From: Spirochaetota bacterium
GTDB taxonomy: Bacteria; Spirochaetota; UBA4802; JAFGDQ01
DNA length: 64,000 bases
Direction of reading: 5' to 3'
Assembly: GCA_016932015.1 (NCBI GenBank)
Contig: JAFGDQ010000094.1
Span: forward strand, 1-64,000
The notes under the pieces are model-generated. The model made no database searches. It was not told the DNA's origin and saw only the letters and a list, made by a program, of their open reading frames with translations. Position numbers and translations under genes: made by a program. Of the stretch, positions 37,721-46,850 are shown piece by piece (positions within the stretch are counted from its first letter, which is position 1; every line of letters begins with the position of its first letter).

Positions 37721-38623
37721 TTAAACATCCTCTGCCGCGCTGTCTGCGTTTAATTTAAGCTGAATGACTCTGATCACTGACCTTGCTTTAAGTCTGAAAA
37801 ACTGAATTGTCTTTCGGTCAATGAGTCCGGTCGGACGCAGCAGCAGTATTGCAATTATCACAAGTGAATTTATGATAAGAGAAAACTGTTTTAAAGAATC
37901 GGGAAGTATCTGTGTTATTATCCATAAAACCGGAGCGGAGATTATAATGCCCCACATAGTGTAATTGCCTCCTAGAGTAACAATCGCAATACCGGTTAAT
38001 ACAAGCGACATGTTAAAGGAATCCGGGAATATACCTCCAAGCGAAAAAGCATACAATGCTCCGGCTACGGCTCCAATTGCGGATGACATAAGCTGCAGTT
38101 GAACGCTCAGCTTTTTAACATTAATGCCGAGTGTACCTGCAGCATGCTTATCAAGTCTGGCTGCATCCATGGATCTTCCAATATGTGAATGGTCTATTCT
38201 GTATACGAAAAATCCTGTAAGAAGCAGCAATATAAAAGTATAAATAAGCATTACAGGTCTTGACGGAACAGGCAGCCCGAATATTCCATGAAGCCCCCCC
38301 AGAACTTCAAGATTTCTTGTGACGGTCTGAATGATTATCAGAAGAGCCATTGTCGCAATAAGCATGGTAAATCCGCCCAAATCCGCAAGCTTCAGCGCCG
38401 GAACAAGAGAAAATAGTACACATACAAAAACAGCTACAGGAAGAATTAACCAGAGCGGCCACCCGAGGTTAACGGATGTATAGGCGGCAAAATATCCGCC
38501 TATGCACATTGAATAGATAGCTCCAAAATAAAGCTGGTTCGCCCTGAATGGAAGATAAAGAGCCCAGCCAAGCATTATATTAATAGCAGTAAATTGCAAA
38601 AAATAATACTGAAAAAGTGTCAC
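37721..38623 (-). CDS. Branched-chain-type ABC importer, permease (LivM-like)
   Basis: Inner-membrane permease of 300 residues with about nine hydrophobic segments. 'LGGFTMLIATMALLIIIQTV' and 'GRSMDAARLDKHAAGTLGINVKKLS' (start near residue 150) are LivM signatures, including the EAA-like loop that contacts the ATPase. The start is GTG with GGAGGAG 8 nt upstream. It pairs with the LivH-like permease encoded 115 nt upstream. Confidence 0.88.
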   Translation of the reverse strand: MTLFQYYFLQFTAINIMLGWALYLPFRANQLYFGAIYSMCIGGYFAAYTSVNLGWPLWLILPVAVFVCVLFSLVPALKLADLGGFTMLIATMALLIIIQTVTRNLEVLGGLHGIFGLPVPSRPVMLIYTFILLLLTGFFVYRIDHSHIGRSMDAARLDKHAAGTLGINVKKLSVQLQLMSSAIGAVAGALYAFSLGGIFPDSFNMSLVLTGIAIVTLGGNYTMWGIIISAPVLWIITQILPDSLKQFSLIINSLVIIAILLLRPTGLIDRKTIQFFRLKARSVIRVIQLKLNADSAAEDV

Positions 38624-38737
38624 AGCTTTACTCCTCCGGTTTATAGATACATTGTTTCAAATATTACATTCATTGCCAGCCGGAAACATTTATATAATCC
38701 GGAACAATTTTATATATATTTTTCAGCTGTTTAAAAA

Positions 38738-39613
38738 TCACGTCTGAGCCCCGAATAATCCCTGTGGTTTAAACAGCAATATGAGAACAACAACCGTAAA
38801 GGCAATCGCATTTGTCCAGTCTCCAGGCAGGTACCCCATTGAAAGGCTCTCAATAATTCCAAGAATAATCGCGCAGATTACTCCCCCCTTAAGATTCCCT
38901 ACGCCGGCCAGAAAAATTATGGCGAGACATTCAATCATCAGGCTGTCTCCGAGTGTCGCGGTCGCACTTCCGATAGATGTAGAAAGCAGAATAGCTGCGA
39001 GTCCAGCAAGAAGGCCGCCCAGAGCAAAACTTAAAAACGCGGTTTTAGGAACAGATATTCCGAGCATACGCGCTATATTGCTGTCCTGTGCCATTGCGCG
39101 TAGTATTCTTCCGTATTTTGTTTTATTAAGAAAATTAAAAAATGCAATTACAATGACAATACTGCCTATAAGACCTACCAATTCTCCACCGCGTATATTG
39201 GCAAGTCCGAAGCTTATCGATAAATCAGACAGCATAAGTTTTGATGACAATGCCACCGGCTGTCCCCCGTTAAACCAGTGCGACATGATCTCCACTGCTA
39301 TATAACCTATCGCCAGAGAGACTAAAGTACTCTCAAGCTCGGATTTACGCTTAATAAATGGAAGAAACAGCGGCACAAGAATCGCGCTGATTGCTATACC
39401 GGAAAAAATTGAGGCTGAAAGTCCCCAGACAAGGCTGTCTGCGGCGAGCTGCATTGCGAGCCATATTGAATACATTGAAAGCACCAGAAGACTGGCGTAA
39501 CCGATATGAAATATACCTGTAGTGATCAGCAGCATATTATAGCCAAGTACCGCAACTGAATATATACCGCCCAGTTTAATTCCGTTAATTATCTGACTGA
39601 AAAAGGCTTCCAT
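38738..39613 (-). CDS. Branched-chain-type ABC importer, permease (LivH-like)
   Basis: Inner-membrane permease of 291 residues. The N-terminus 'SQIINGIKLGGIYSVAVLGYNM' and the loop 'GRILRAMAQDSNIARMLGISV' (start near residue 180) are typical of LivH. The ATG at 39613 lies 7 nt past the livF-like stop and has GGAGG about 11 nt upstream; the longer frame from 39670 would overlap the ATPase gene. Forms the translocation pore with the LivM-like subunit. Confidence 0.88.
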   Translation of the reverse strand: MEAFFSQIINGIKLGGIYSVAVLGYNMLLITTGIFHIGYASLLVLSMYSIWLAMQLAADSLVWGLSASIFSGIAISAILVPLFLPFIKRKSELESTLVSLAIGYIAVEIMSHWFNGGQPVALSSKLMLSDLSISFGLANIRGGELVGLIGSIVIVIAFFNFLNKTKYGRILRAMAQDSNIARMLGISVPKTAFLSFALGGLLAGLAAILLSTSIGSATATLGDSLMIECLAIIFLAGVGNLKGGVICAIILGIIESLSMGYLPGDWTNAIAFTVVVLILLFKPQGLFGAQT

Positions 39614-39620
39614 CTGTTTT

Positions 39621-40331
39621 CTATCCTCCGAGATATGCCTGTTGTATTTCGTGATTTTCAAGCAGCTCATTGCTGTTGCCGTTTAGAACAACGTTTCCTG
39701 TACGGAAAACATACGCACGGTCCGAGTAATCCAGAGCTTTCTTCGCGTTCTGTTCCGCAAGCAGTATACTTGGCCCGTCTTTTACCAGTTCACGGCTTAT
39801 ATTCAGAATTTCCGTTACTATTTTGGGTGCAAGGCCGAGAGAAGGCTCATCCATCATAAGCAGTTTCGGAGTGCCCATAAGAGCTCGTCCTATGGCACAC
39901 ATCTGACGCTGCCCGCCGCTCAAATTTGACGCAGGCTGGTACTGTCTCTCTTTAAGGACAGGGAATATTGAATAAACCTTATCCAGATTCTTATTTATTT
40001 CACTTTGATTAAATATAGCTCCCAGCAGCAGATTCTCCCTGATCGTCATAAGAGGCAGTACTCCGCCCCCCTCCGGGATATAGGATATTCCGGATGCAAC
40101 TATTTTAGATGTGGGCCAGCTGGTAATATCTTTTCCCATAAAACGTATTGTTCCGCTTTTAACTCGGGAAATGCCAAGCACAGCTTTCATCAGACTTGAT
40201 TTTCCGGCTCCGTTTGAACCGATAGGAGCAACAACTTCACCTTTTTTAACTGCAAGACTGACATTGTCTACCGCACATATATGACCGTAGTATACAGAGA
40301 CATTCTCAATTGTTAGCAGATCATTCGCCAA
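39621..40331 (-). CDS. Branched-chain-type ABC importer, ATPase (LivF-like)
   Basis: ATPase of 236 residues. Walker A is 'GSNGAGKSS', the signature is 'LSGGQRQM', Walker B is 'LLMMDEPSLGLAP'. I choose the TTG at 40331, which overlaps the stop of the LivG-like gene and has CTGGAGG 7 nt upstream, giving the family-typical N-terminus 'ANDLLTIENVSVYYG'; the longer frame from 40385 would add 18 unrelated residues. Energises the importer together with the LivG-like subunit. Confidence 0.9.
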   Translation of the reverse strand: MANDLLTIENVSVYYGHICAVDNVSLAVKKGEVVAPIGSNGAGKSSLMKAVLGISRVKSGTIRFMGKDITSWPTSKIVASGISYIPEGGGVLPLMTIRENLLLGAIFNQSEINKNLDKVYSIFPVLKERQYQPASNLSGGQRQMCAIGRALMGTPKLLMMDEPSLGLAPKIVTEILNISRELVKDGPSILLAEQNAKKALDYSDRAYVFRTGNVVLNGNSNELLENHEIQQAYLGG

Positions 40332-41085
40332 GATAAGCCTCCAGAACTTCCGGATTTGTCTGTGCTTCCTCAGGAGTGCCTTCAAATATTTTTTCCCCGA
40401 AATTAAGCACTGTTAATCTGTCCGCGATATCCATTACAAGTTTCATATCATGGCTGACAAGAATTATGGTAATGCCTTCTTCGCGCATAAATTTTATAAT
40501 TTCACCAACGATTCTGGATTCCGCCTGTCCCATACCTGCTGTCGGTTCATCAAGAAGAAGCAGTTTGGGTTCGCTGGCAAGGGCGCGTGCGATCTGCAGA
40601 AGCTGAACTTCAACCCAGTTAAGGTCACTTGCCCAGCGGTTGGCCGAATCCTTCAGTCCCACAAAATCAAGATATTCAAGGCAACGCTTCTTTGTCTCTT
40701 CCTCTTCTGATGATTTAATAAATGGAGGACGCAGCATTGTTTTCAGGAAACCGGCTTTCATACTCCTGTGCCTTCCGGTCATTACATTCTGAAGGCATGT
40801 CATCTTAGGGAATATATGCCCCTGCTGGAATGTACGGGTTAAAGCCATATTCGCGATGGTGTGTGACTCCGAGTTTGAAATTACAGAACCTTCGAAACAG
40901 CATTCACCTCCGCTTACCGGAAGACATCCGGAAACTATATTGATGAATGTGGTTTTACCCGCTCCGTTAGGGCCTATTACTCCATGGATGTCCCCGCGCC
41001 TGACATTGACCTCAATGTCTTTGAGTGCAGTAAGTGCTCCGAAATTTTTTGTTACTTTTTTGATGGAAAGAATAGCATTATTCAT
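40321..41085 (-). CDS. Branched-chain-type ABC importer, ATPase (LivG-like)
   Basis: ATPase of 254 residues. Walker A is 'GPNGAGKTT'; Walker B is 'LLLLDEPTAGMG'. The signature region reads 'DLNWVEVQLLQIARAL': the usual LSGGQ is replaced by 'LNWVEVQ', close to the 'LSYGQQR' of many LivG proteins but clearly degenerate. The C-terminal 'GEKIFEGTPEEAQTNPEVLEAYLGE' (near residue 230) is standard. First gene of the five-gene importer; 220 nt with hairpins separate it from the TRAP genes. Confidence 0.9.
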   Translation of the reverse strand: MNNAILSIKKVTKNFGALTALKDIEVNVRRGDIHGVIGPNGAGKTTFINIVSGCLPVSGGECCFEGSVISNSESHTIANMALTRTFQQGHIFPKMTCLQNVMTGRHRSMKAGFLKTMLRPPFIKSSEEEETKKRCLEYLDFVGLKDSANRWASDLNWVEVQLLQIARALASEPKLLLLDEPTAGMGQAESRIVGEIIKFMREEGITIILVSHDMKLVMDIADRLTVLNFGEKIFEGTPEEAQTNPEVLEAYLGE

Positions 41086-41210
41086 TGTGATACCGAAACC
41101 GTTTGAAATTCTAATCTATTTACCTATTTAATAAAAACGCATTCCTGAAATTCTCAATCCCCGCGGCAATCCAACGGGATATTACGCAATTTTCTCTTCA
41201 AGAGGCCTGA

Positions 41211-41265
41211 TTTTAAAAAATACACACAGTAAGCCGTGTAGAATTCCCTGCCTTAACGCAGGGAA
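41211..41265 (-). terminator. Two hairpins between the TRAP and ABC transporter genes
   Basis: Reading on the minus strand past dctM, a perfect 8-bp stem (TTCCCTGC/GCAGGGAA) is followed by a 5-bp TACAC/GTGTA hairpin and then TTTTTT. This looks like a partial terminator or processing site dividing the cluster into a TRAP and an ABC-GRE segment. Confidence 0.45.
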
Positions 41266-41304
41266 CGCCCGAAAAAAATAAATACAATAATTAATTGTTT
41301 ACTC

Positions 41305-42600
41305 TCATTTCATCATTTCAGGAAGCCATAAGCTCAGCTGAGGAAAGAATAATATGAGCAGCAGAAAAATTAGCAAGGCAACAAGATAAGGCGCCGCACC
41401 TCTCAGAAGATCTCCTGTTTTAATATTAAAAGTATTACGCATAAAGAAAAGGTTTACTCCCATTGGAGGAGTTAAAAGCCCAATCTCAGTATTAACCACA
41501 TATAATACTCCAAACCAAACCAGATCTACTCCCAGCGAAGTAAGAAGCGGGGCCAGTACAGGTATAGTCAGTACTGTAATTGATATTGTATCAAAAATAC
41601 ATCCCAGAATACAGTAAAGAATCATAATTGAAACAACAACCATGAGAGGAGAAAGATTCAGAGATGTGATTAATCCTGCAAGAAAATCCCCTGCACCCGC
41701 ACTGGCGAGCATGTATGAAAAAAAGGAAGCTGCAACAATAACAACCAGCATCATGGAATTAATCACTGCAGCTTCCACGATAGCCTTGATAAAGTTTTTA
41801 AATGTCAGACGGAAGAACAAAAACGCGATTAGAATTATTGCAACACAGCCTATCCCTGCTGCCTCCGTAGGAGTGGCAATCCCGAAAAAAATAGTTCCGA
41901 TAATTGCTGTCATTACAACAACTACAGACCACACCAGTTTTAATGACGCAAGGCGTTCCCGCCAGCTTACTTTTTCCGCAGGGGGACCCAGCTCCGGCCT
42001 TCGCCAGCAGATAATCAAAGGAACGATGACCAGCATAATGGCAAGAAGAATACCGGGTATAATTCCGGCAATGAATAAATGACCTACCGATACATTTGCC
42101 ATTATACCGTAAATAACCATAGGTGTGCTGGGCGGGATTAGCGGCCCGAGAACTCCGCCGACTGTTAATCCTCCCAGGGCAAGGTTCCTGTCATAACCGT
42201 ATCGTGTCAGCTCCGGCTCGGCAACCTTCCCCAATGCCACAATTGCTGCACCGCTCACTCCTACAGGGCCGGCGACCAGTGCTTCACCTATTAAACTTGC
42301 GCTGATCAGTGCTCCGGGAAAGCCTGCAACCCAGTTTCTGGCTGCCCTGAACAACTGTTCTCCGATAGGCGTCTCAGTCATTACACAAGCCATCAGCACA
42401 AATAGCGGCAGCGGAGTCCACGAAAAATTATAGAATAACGAATATGTGATCATACCCATTTTCTGCAATGCCATCGGGCCGAATGCGAGCGATCCGAATA
42501 TAATGGTGCTGAAACCCAGGGAAAAGACAATGGGTACCCCCATAAACAATAAGAAGAGCATGGAAATTACACACAGGATAGATGCCAGACCATAATCCAT
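41305..42600 (-). CDS. dctM: TRAP transporter large membrane subunit (DctM-like)
   Basis: Large TRAP permease of 431 residues with about 12 hydrophobic segments; drives Na+-coupled uptake of the ligand delivered by the binding protein. 'LFVLMACVMTETPIGEQLFRAARNW' (about 66-90), 'GPVGVSGAAIVALGKVAEPELTRYGYDRNLALGGLTVGG' and 'IPPSTPMVIYG' are DctM signatures. Separate small and large membrane genes, so not a fused DctQM. Follows dctQ by 43 nt. Confidence 0.92.
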   Translation of the reverse strand: MDYGLASILCVISMLFLLFMGVPIVFSLGFSTIIFGSLAFGPMALQKMGMITYSLFYNFSWTPLPLFVLMACVMTETPIGEQLFRAARNWVAGFPGALISASLIGEALVAGPVGVSGAAIVALGKVAEPELTRYGYDRNLALGGLTVGGVLGPLIPPSTPMVIYGIMANVSVGHLFIAGIIPGILLAIMLVIVPLIICWRRPELGPPAEKVSWRERLASLKLVWSVVVVMTAIIGTIFFGIATPTEAAGIGCVAIILIAFLFFRLTFKNFIKAIVEAAVINSMMLVVIVAASFFSYMLASAGAGDFLAGLITSLNLSPLMVVVSIMILYCILGCIFDTISITVLTIPVLAPLLTSLGVDLVWFGVLYVVNTEIGLLTPPMGVNLFFMRNTFNIKTGDLLRGAAPYLVALLIFLLLILFFPQLSLWLPEMMK

Positions 42601-42643
42601 AATTATCTCCTATTTGCCTTTATAATGAATCTGACAGTTATCA

Positions 42644-43183
42644 TTATACATTGGATACTGTTTCCTGTTCTTTCCTCGGCGTCTTAATGTTTGCCATGCC
42701 GACTGTAAATCGAAAAAGTAAAACAAGGCATAAAAAACCGTATCCAATCGGGATGAATATCTTCACCGGAAATAACGGTACAGGCCAGGATGAACGGCTT
42801 AACTGGCCGATTTTAAACGCGTACATTGCGTCACCGAAACTGATCCATGAAATCATGCCGAAAAAAACGATACCCAGTACAGGACTGACTATGTTGGAAA
42901 TTATGTTGCGAATATTATCAGAAAATTTATCGAGAAAAAAATCTGCTCTTAAAAGCCTGTCCTGCCTTTCCACTGCGGCAATTGCCAGTACAAAACTTAC
43001 CAGCAAAAAGATACATCCGAATTCATATGAAACAGGATCCGGGCTTCTGAACACATAACGCCTTATAGCACCATAGGTTGAAATAAATGCCATTATAACT
43101 ACCATAAAGCCTGCGGAAATGACAAAAACCTGATTTATACGCTCGATCCACAGATCAATTGTTATTAGAATCTTGCTTTTCAT
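42644..43183 (-). CDS. dctQ: TRAP transporter small membrane subunit (DctQ-like)
   Basis: 179-residue small TRAP permease with four hydrophobic segments. 'RYVFRSPDPVSYEFG' is the usual 'R...G.P..W..E' element with Ser-Tyr instead of Trp. The ATG at 43183 follows AGGG at about 9 nt; the longer frame from 43210 adds residues unlike the family. Sits between dctP and dctM, the canonical order. Confidence 0.85.
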   Translation of the reverse strand: MKSKILITIDLWIERINQVFVISAGFMVVIMAFISTYGAIRRYVFRSPDPVSYEFGCIFLLVSFVLAIAAVERQDRLLRADFFLDKFSDNIRNIISNIVSPVLGIVFFGMISWISFGDAMYAFKIGQLSRSSWPVPLFPVKIFIPIGYGFLCLVLLFRFTVGMANIKTPRKEQETVSNV

Positions 43184-43331
43184 AATCTTTCCCTGAAATG
43201 TAATTAACACATTAATTAATTGTTTAGGCAGACATTCCCGAATTCAAATATATTCACCTTACGGTAAACGACTGTTTCTTTATTATCTGATTTATCTTTT
43301 ATCTTTTTTAAAAAAGTTAAGCATGATATAT

Positions 43332-44363
43332 CTATTTTTCCGCATAGGGAAATTTTGCGTTGGCCTCGTCTGCAATTTGTCTGATTTTTTTGCCTACGTC
43401 ACCGTATTTAGCCAGCTCTGCAAGAGTCCCCTTATATGCTAAAGCCTTCCAGCGGTCACGTTCAGCTTTTGGCAGATAATAATACTTAACGCCTTTACTT
43501 TTGACTACTGGTATCAGATCATAAAATTTCTTTACGTATTTCAGGCTTATGCTTTTTGCAACAGCACTCATTTCTTCGTTCAAAATCTTTTTAACATCAT
43601 CCGGCATTTTGTTATATGTATCCAGATTTATTGTAATCGCGTATAAAGAACCGAGGCCGTGAAAAATGGTATAGTATCTGGATACTTCATAAAGTTTGGC
43701 TATAAGCAGGTATTGAGGAGCTGAAGTTTTTGAATCAATTACACCCTTTTGCAAATTAGAAAAATCTTCGGAAAAATCAACAATTATTCCCGAACCTCCC
43801 AGTGTCTTCATTAAACCGGCTGAAGGAGGATTGTCACAACCGATTATCAATCCTTTTAAATCTTCAAGAGTCTTAATTGGTTTTTTGGTTGAGAGGATAT
43901 TCAGTGTACCGACATACATACAGCCTAATGACTTCTGATTGCAGCGTTCTTCCAGTATTTTGGTGTATACTTCATTTATTCCGGTTTCGGCATAGGCATT
44001 TGCCTCTCCATTATTATACAGAAAAGGCAGCTCGGCAAGAGAAAACTCTGGTACTGATCCTGAGAATGCGGCCAGAGGGACAATACCTCCTTCGACAGCT
44101 CCGGTCCTGATAAGATCCAGACTTTCAGCAAGCCCCGCAAGCTGGCCCCCTGGAAACACCTGCATTTTGTAAACACCGTTTGTACGGGCATTGAACCTGT
44201 CCATAGCTTCCTGGCACCACACAGCTATATCATCACCTGCAGGTACAGGTGCAGTTATACGTATCAGCTTTTTTTTAGCTGCCGACACAGATGTAATGAA
44301 AAAAACCGATATCAGCATAAGAGATATAACTGTATTAATTTTGTTTACTTTATTAATACGCAT
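43332..44363 (-). CDS. dctP: TRAP transporter substrate-binding protein (DctP-like)
   Basis: Exported binding protein of 343 residues. AAGGAGG precedes the ATG; the signal peptide ends near 'SVSA|AKKK'. The N-lobe pattern 'MQVFPGGQLAGLAESLDLIRTG' (start near residue 67) is typical. In most family members 'LKGLKIR' carries the arginine that clamps the ligand carboxylate; here the matching stretch is 'LKGLIIG' with Gly175. Residues after it ('CDNPPSAGL') are also unusual, so a non-carboxylate ligand, or a different binding mode, is possible. It begins the transporter part of the cluster. Confidence 0.9.
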   Translation of the reverse strand: MRINKVNKINTVISLMLISVFFITSVSAAKKKLIRITAPVPAGDDIAVWCQEAMDRFNARTNGVYKMQVFPGGQLAGLAESLDLIRTGAVEGGIVPLAAFSGSVPEFSLAELPFLYNNGEANAYAETGINEVYTKILEERCNQKSLGCMYVGTLNILSTKKPIKTLEDLKGLIIGCDNPPSAGLMKTLGGSGIIVDFSEDFSNLQKGVIDSKTSAPQYLLIAKLYEVSRYYTIFHGLGSLYAITINLDTYNKMPDDVKKILNEEMSAVAKSISLKYVKKFYDLIPVVKSKGVKYYYLPKAERDRWKALAYKGTLAELAKYGDVGKKIRQIADEANAKFPYAEK

Positions 44364-44583
44364 TTAAAACCTCCTTATACAATATATTTTTATTCTTTAA
44401 GTACTTCTTCTGGGCAACTATTTCTTACCCGCTTTCGCTGAGAAGGAATCAACAAGTTGTTTTTAAAGTTTATTCCCGTCCCGAAGAGAGGGCGGATTGC
44501 CGGCAAAAAGCTGATCAGAAATCCAGCCTGCACAGTATTTAAATTCTTCAAAAACAAAAAAACAGCTGCTTCAATATCACGAT

Positions 44584-46512
44584 TCAAATATTCATCGCCG
44601 CATCAAAGGCGCTTGTTGTAGCATTCCACAAACCCTGCGCTCCGTTGCTGTCGCCGACAATATAGCATTCAGCTACAGTATTCTTTAATCTGTTTACCGC
44701 TTCAAGATCTGCGTATGTGCCAAGAGCTATTATAACTGTGTCTGACAACAGCTTTTCTTCTTTCCCGTTATTTAATAAAATTGAATGGTCATCTGTTACA
44801 TCGATAAGTTTTGTTTCACATCTCAAATCAACTTTGTACTCTTCAAGCATTCCGAAAATAGCGTAAGCATTAATAGGTGATGAGCCAGTGCCTATTTTTT
44901 CCTGCGGCAGGGCGTCAATCAGTGTAACCTTTTTGCCCTGCATCAGAAATTTCAGCGCGGTTTCACAGCCGGTCAATCCTGCTCCTGCAATCAATATACT
45001 GTCGCCGATTTTAGCATCAGGATTGTCAATATCTCCGGCCAGAATGACTCTTGATTTGTTGCTGCATGTCAACCCGGGAACAACAGGAATACTGCCTGTC
45101 GCAATAATAAGCGCATCCGGTTTTTCGCTATCGATAATTTCCGGTGTTACTTCAGTCGAAAGCCTGAGACTGATATTTTTATTGCCTTTTGTCATCCTGA
45201 TGGACCATTCAAGATATTTTCGTAAATCAGCTTTGAACTGCGCTTCGCTGGCTCCGCGAAGAATACCTCCCAGCCGGGAGTCCTTTTCAAACAGCACAAC
45301 TTCATGACCGCGTTCTGCAAGAGTCCTTGCAGCTTCCATGCCTGCAGGGCCTCCCCCTGCTACAACAACTTTTTTCTTTCGATGTACCGGAGGATAATAA
45401 ACATAATCCAGTTCACGTCCGAATACCGGATTTACAGCACATCTGGGAGGTTTGTTACCGAAATGACTCCGGCTTATGCAGGTATTGCATCGGACACAAT
45501 GACGTATGGTGTTTTCCTGACCGCGTTCAAGTTTATTCGCAGTATCAGGGTCCGCAATTATCTGGCGGCACAACGCGACCATATCAATCTTGCCTGAAGC
45601 AATTGCTTCTTCCGCAGCCTCCAGTGTGACTGCACCCACAACGCTTACAGGAATATTCAAAGCTTTTTTAAACTGTGCTGCGTACTCAATATTTATATTG
45701 TGATCCATATAGGTTGTGGGAAATATAAAAGGAGTCAGCTTATTTAAAGCCAGAGCGCCCCTCGAAACATGAAGCAGGTCTATCTTGTCCTGTATTGCCT
45801 TAACAAATTCAATTACTTCCTCTATTTCAGGTGAACCGGGAATCATGTCAATGGCGCTTATTCTGTATTCTATAGCAAGACTGTCCCCAACCTCGGCACG
45901 AATTGCGTCAAGTACTTCAACCGCGAAACGGCATCTGTTCTCAAAAGACTGCGGGCCGTATTCATCATTTCTCCTGTTAAATACTTTCGAAAAAAGCAGA
46001 GAAGGAAGCTGACAATGTGCCCCGTGGAGCAGAATCATATCTCCTCCTGCTTTTAATACATTCGCTGCCGATGTTGCATAGTCTTCAATAAATTCCTTAA
46101 TTTCTTCAGTAGTCAAAAGGTTGCAGTCTATTTCCATTGGAATGCCGACTGAACTTTCCACTTCATGGGTGCCGAAATATGAAGCTATGGGCACAAGTTC
46201 AATACAGGCTTTGGAACCGAAACGTTTTACAGCTTCACACCATTCCGAAAGATAAGGGACTACCCATGAATCATTTAGCCCGACAATGTGATGAGCCGCA
46301 GGAGGCAGGACTCTATTGATAAATCCGCTGCCCAAAGTTACGGTAGCAGTACCGCCTCTGCCGGCAGGTTTGGAAAATTCAATACCTTCCCTGGTAATAT
46401 GATTGTCATACGAAGCCAGAAAATTATAAACGGGAGCGCTTGTAATGCGGTTCTTAAGTGTTAAATTTCCTATTTTTACAGGTTTAAATATATTAGGGTA
46501 TTTGCTGAACAA
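44584..46512 (-). CDS. FMN/FAD/[4Fe-4S] enoate-reductase-like oxidoreductase (FadH/BaiCD family)
   Basis: 642-residue flavoenzyme. An N-terminal OYE-like TIM barrel (about 1-335) binds FMN, Cys339, Cys342, Cys345 and Cys358 form a [4Fe-4S] site, and a C-terminal half has the FAD dinucleotide motif 'GGGPAGMEAA' (about 386-395) and a second nucleotide-binding 'GAGLTGCETA'. This is the layout of 2,4-dienoyl-CoA reductase, 2-enoate reductase, BaiCD and trimethylamine dehydrogenase. The catalytic loop is H163-G-A-H166-C-Q168-L where OYE-type reductases have a Tyr two residues after the His/Asn. The start is TTG with AAGGA 7 nt upstream. Reducing an activated C=C is likely but the substrate is unknown. 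Confidence 0.88.
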   Translation of the reverse strand: MFSKYPNIFKPVKIGNLTLKNRITSAPVYNFLASYDNHITREGIEFSKPAGRGGTATVTLGSGFINRVLPPAAHHIVGLNDSWVVPYLSEWCEAVKRFGSKACIELVPIASYFGTHEVESSVGIPMEIDCNLLTTEEIKEFIEDYATSAANVLKAGGDMILLHGAHCQLPSLLFSKVFNRRNDEYGPQSFENRCRFAVEVLDAIRAEVGDSLAIEYRISAIDMIPGSPEIEEVIEFVKAIQDKIDLLHVSRGALALNKLTPFIFPTTYMDHNINIEYAAQFKKALNIPVSVVGAVTLEAAEEAIASGKIDMVALCRQIIADPDTANKLERGQENTIRHCVRCNTCISRSHFGNKPPRCAVNPVFGRELDYVYYPPVHRKKKVVVAGGGPAGMEAARTLAERGHEVVLFEKDSRLGGILRGASEAQFKADLRKYLEWSIRMTKGNKNISLRLSTEVTPEIIDSEKPDALIIATGSIPVVPGLTCSNKSRVILAGDIDNPDAKIGDSILIAGAGLTGCETALKFLMQGKKVTLIDALPQEKIGTGSSPINAYAIFGMLEEYKVDLRCETKLIDVTDDHSILLNNGKEEKLLSDTVIIALGTYADLEAVNRLKNTVAECYIVGDSNGAQGLWNATTSAFDAAMNI

Positions 46513-46850
46513 GATATAATCCTTATAGAATATTTTTTTTGAATATTTGTTTTCAAAAACATTTTTGAATCAGGACACAGATTATAAAATCAATAGTATA
46601 ATAAGAAAATTCAGTACCGGAATCTTTCTCATTTTTGCTTTTTACTGTTCCATTCTTGCTTTTTTCACCTGAAGAGAAAAATTGCTGCCTGAAACTAAAT
46701 TAAAATCTTTATACAGCAATACGACTTAATAATAATTACGCGGGGGAAAAAGCAGATGGGTGTTGCTTTGTAATAAGTTGAAAACTGCTTCGGATAAAAT
46801 TACCGGAATGATATTCCGGCTAAGTACTGCTAAGATAATTTTGTATACTT
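46513..46850. other. Upstream region of the catabolic cluster
   Basis: 338 nt between the regulator and the flavoenzyme gene. AT-rich, no ORF. This is where a promoter and AraC-type operator for the cluster would be expected; I cannot identify clear direct repeats. Confidence 0.4.

Noticed and set aside
44390-44587. 65-codon minus-strand ORF after the flavoenzyme gene, TTG start overlapping its stop
   Set aside because: No ribosome site of its own, no family pattern, and composition like translated spacer; position alone is not enough.
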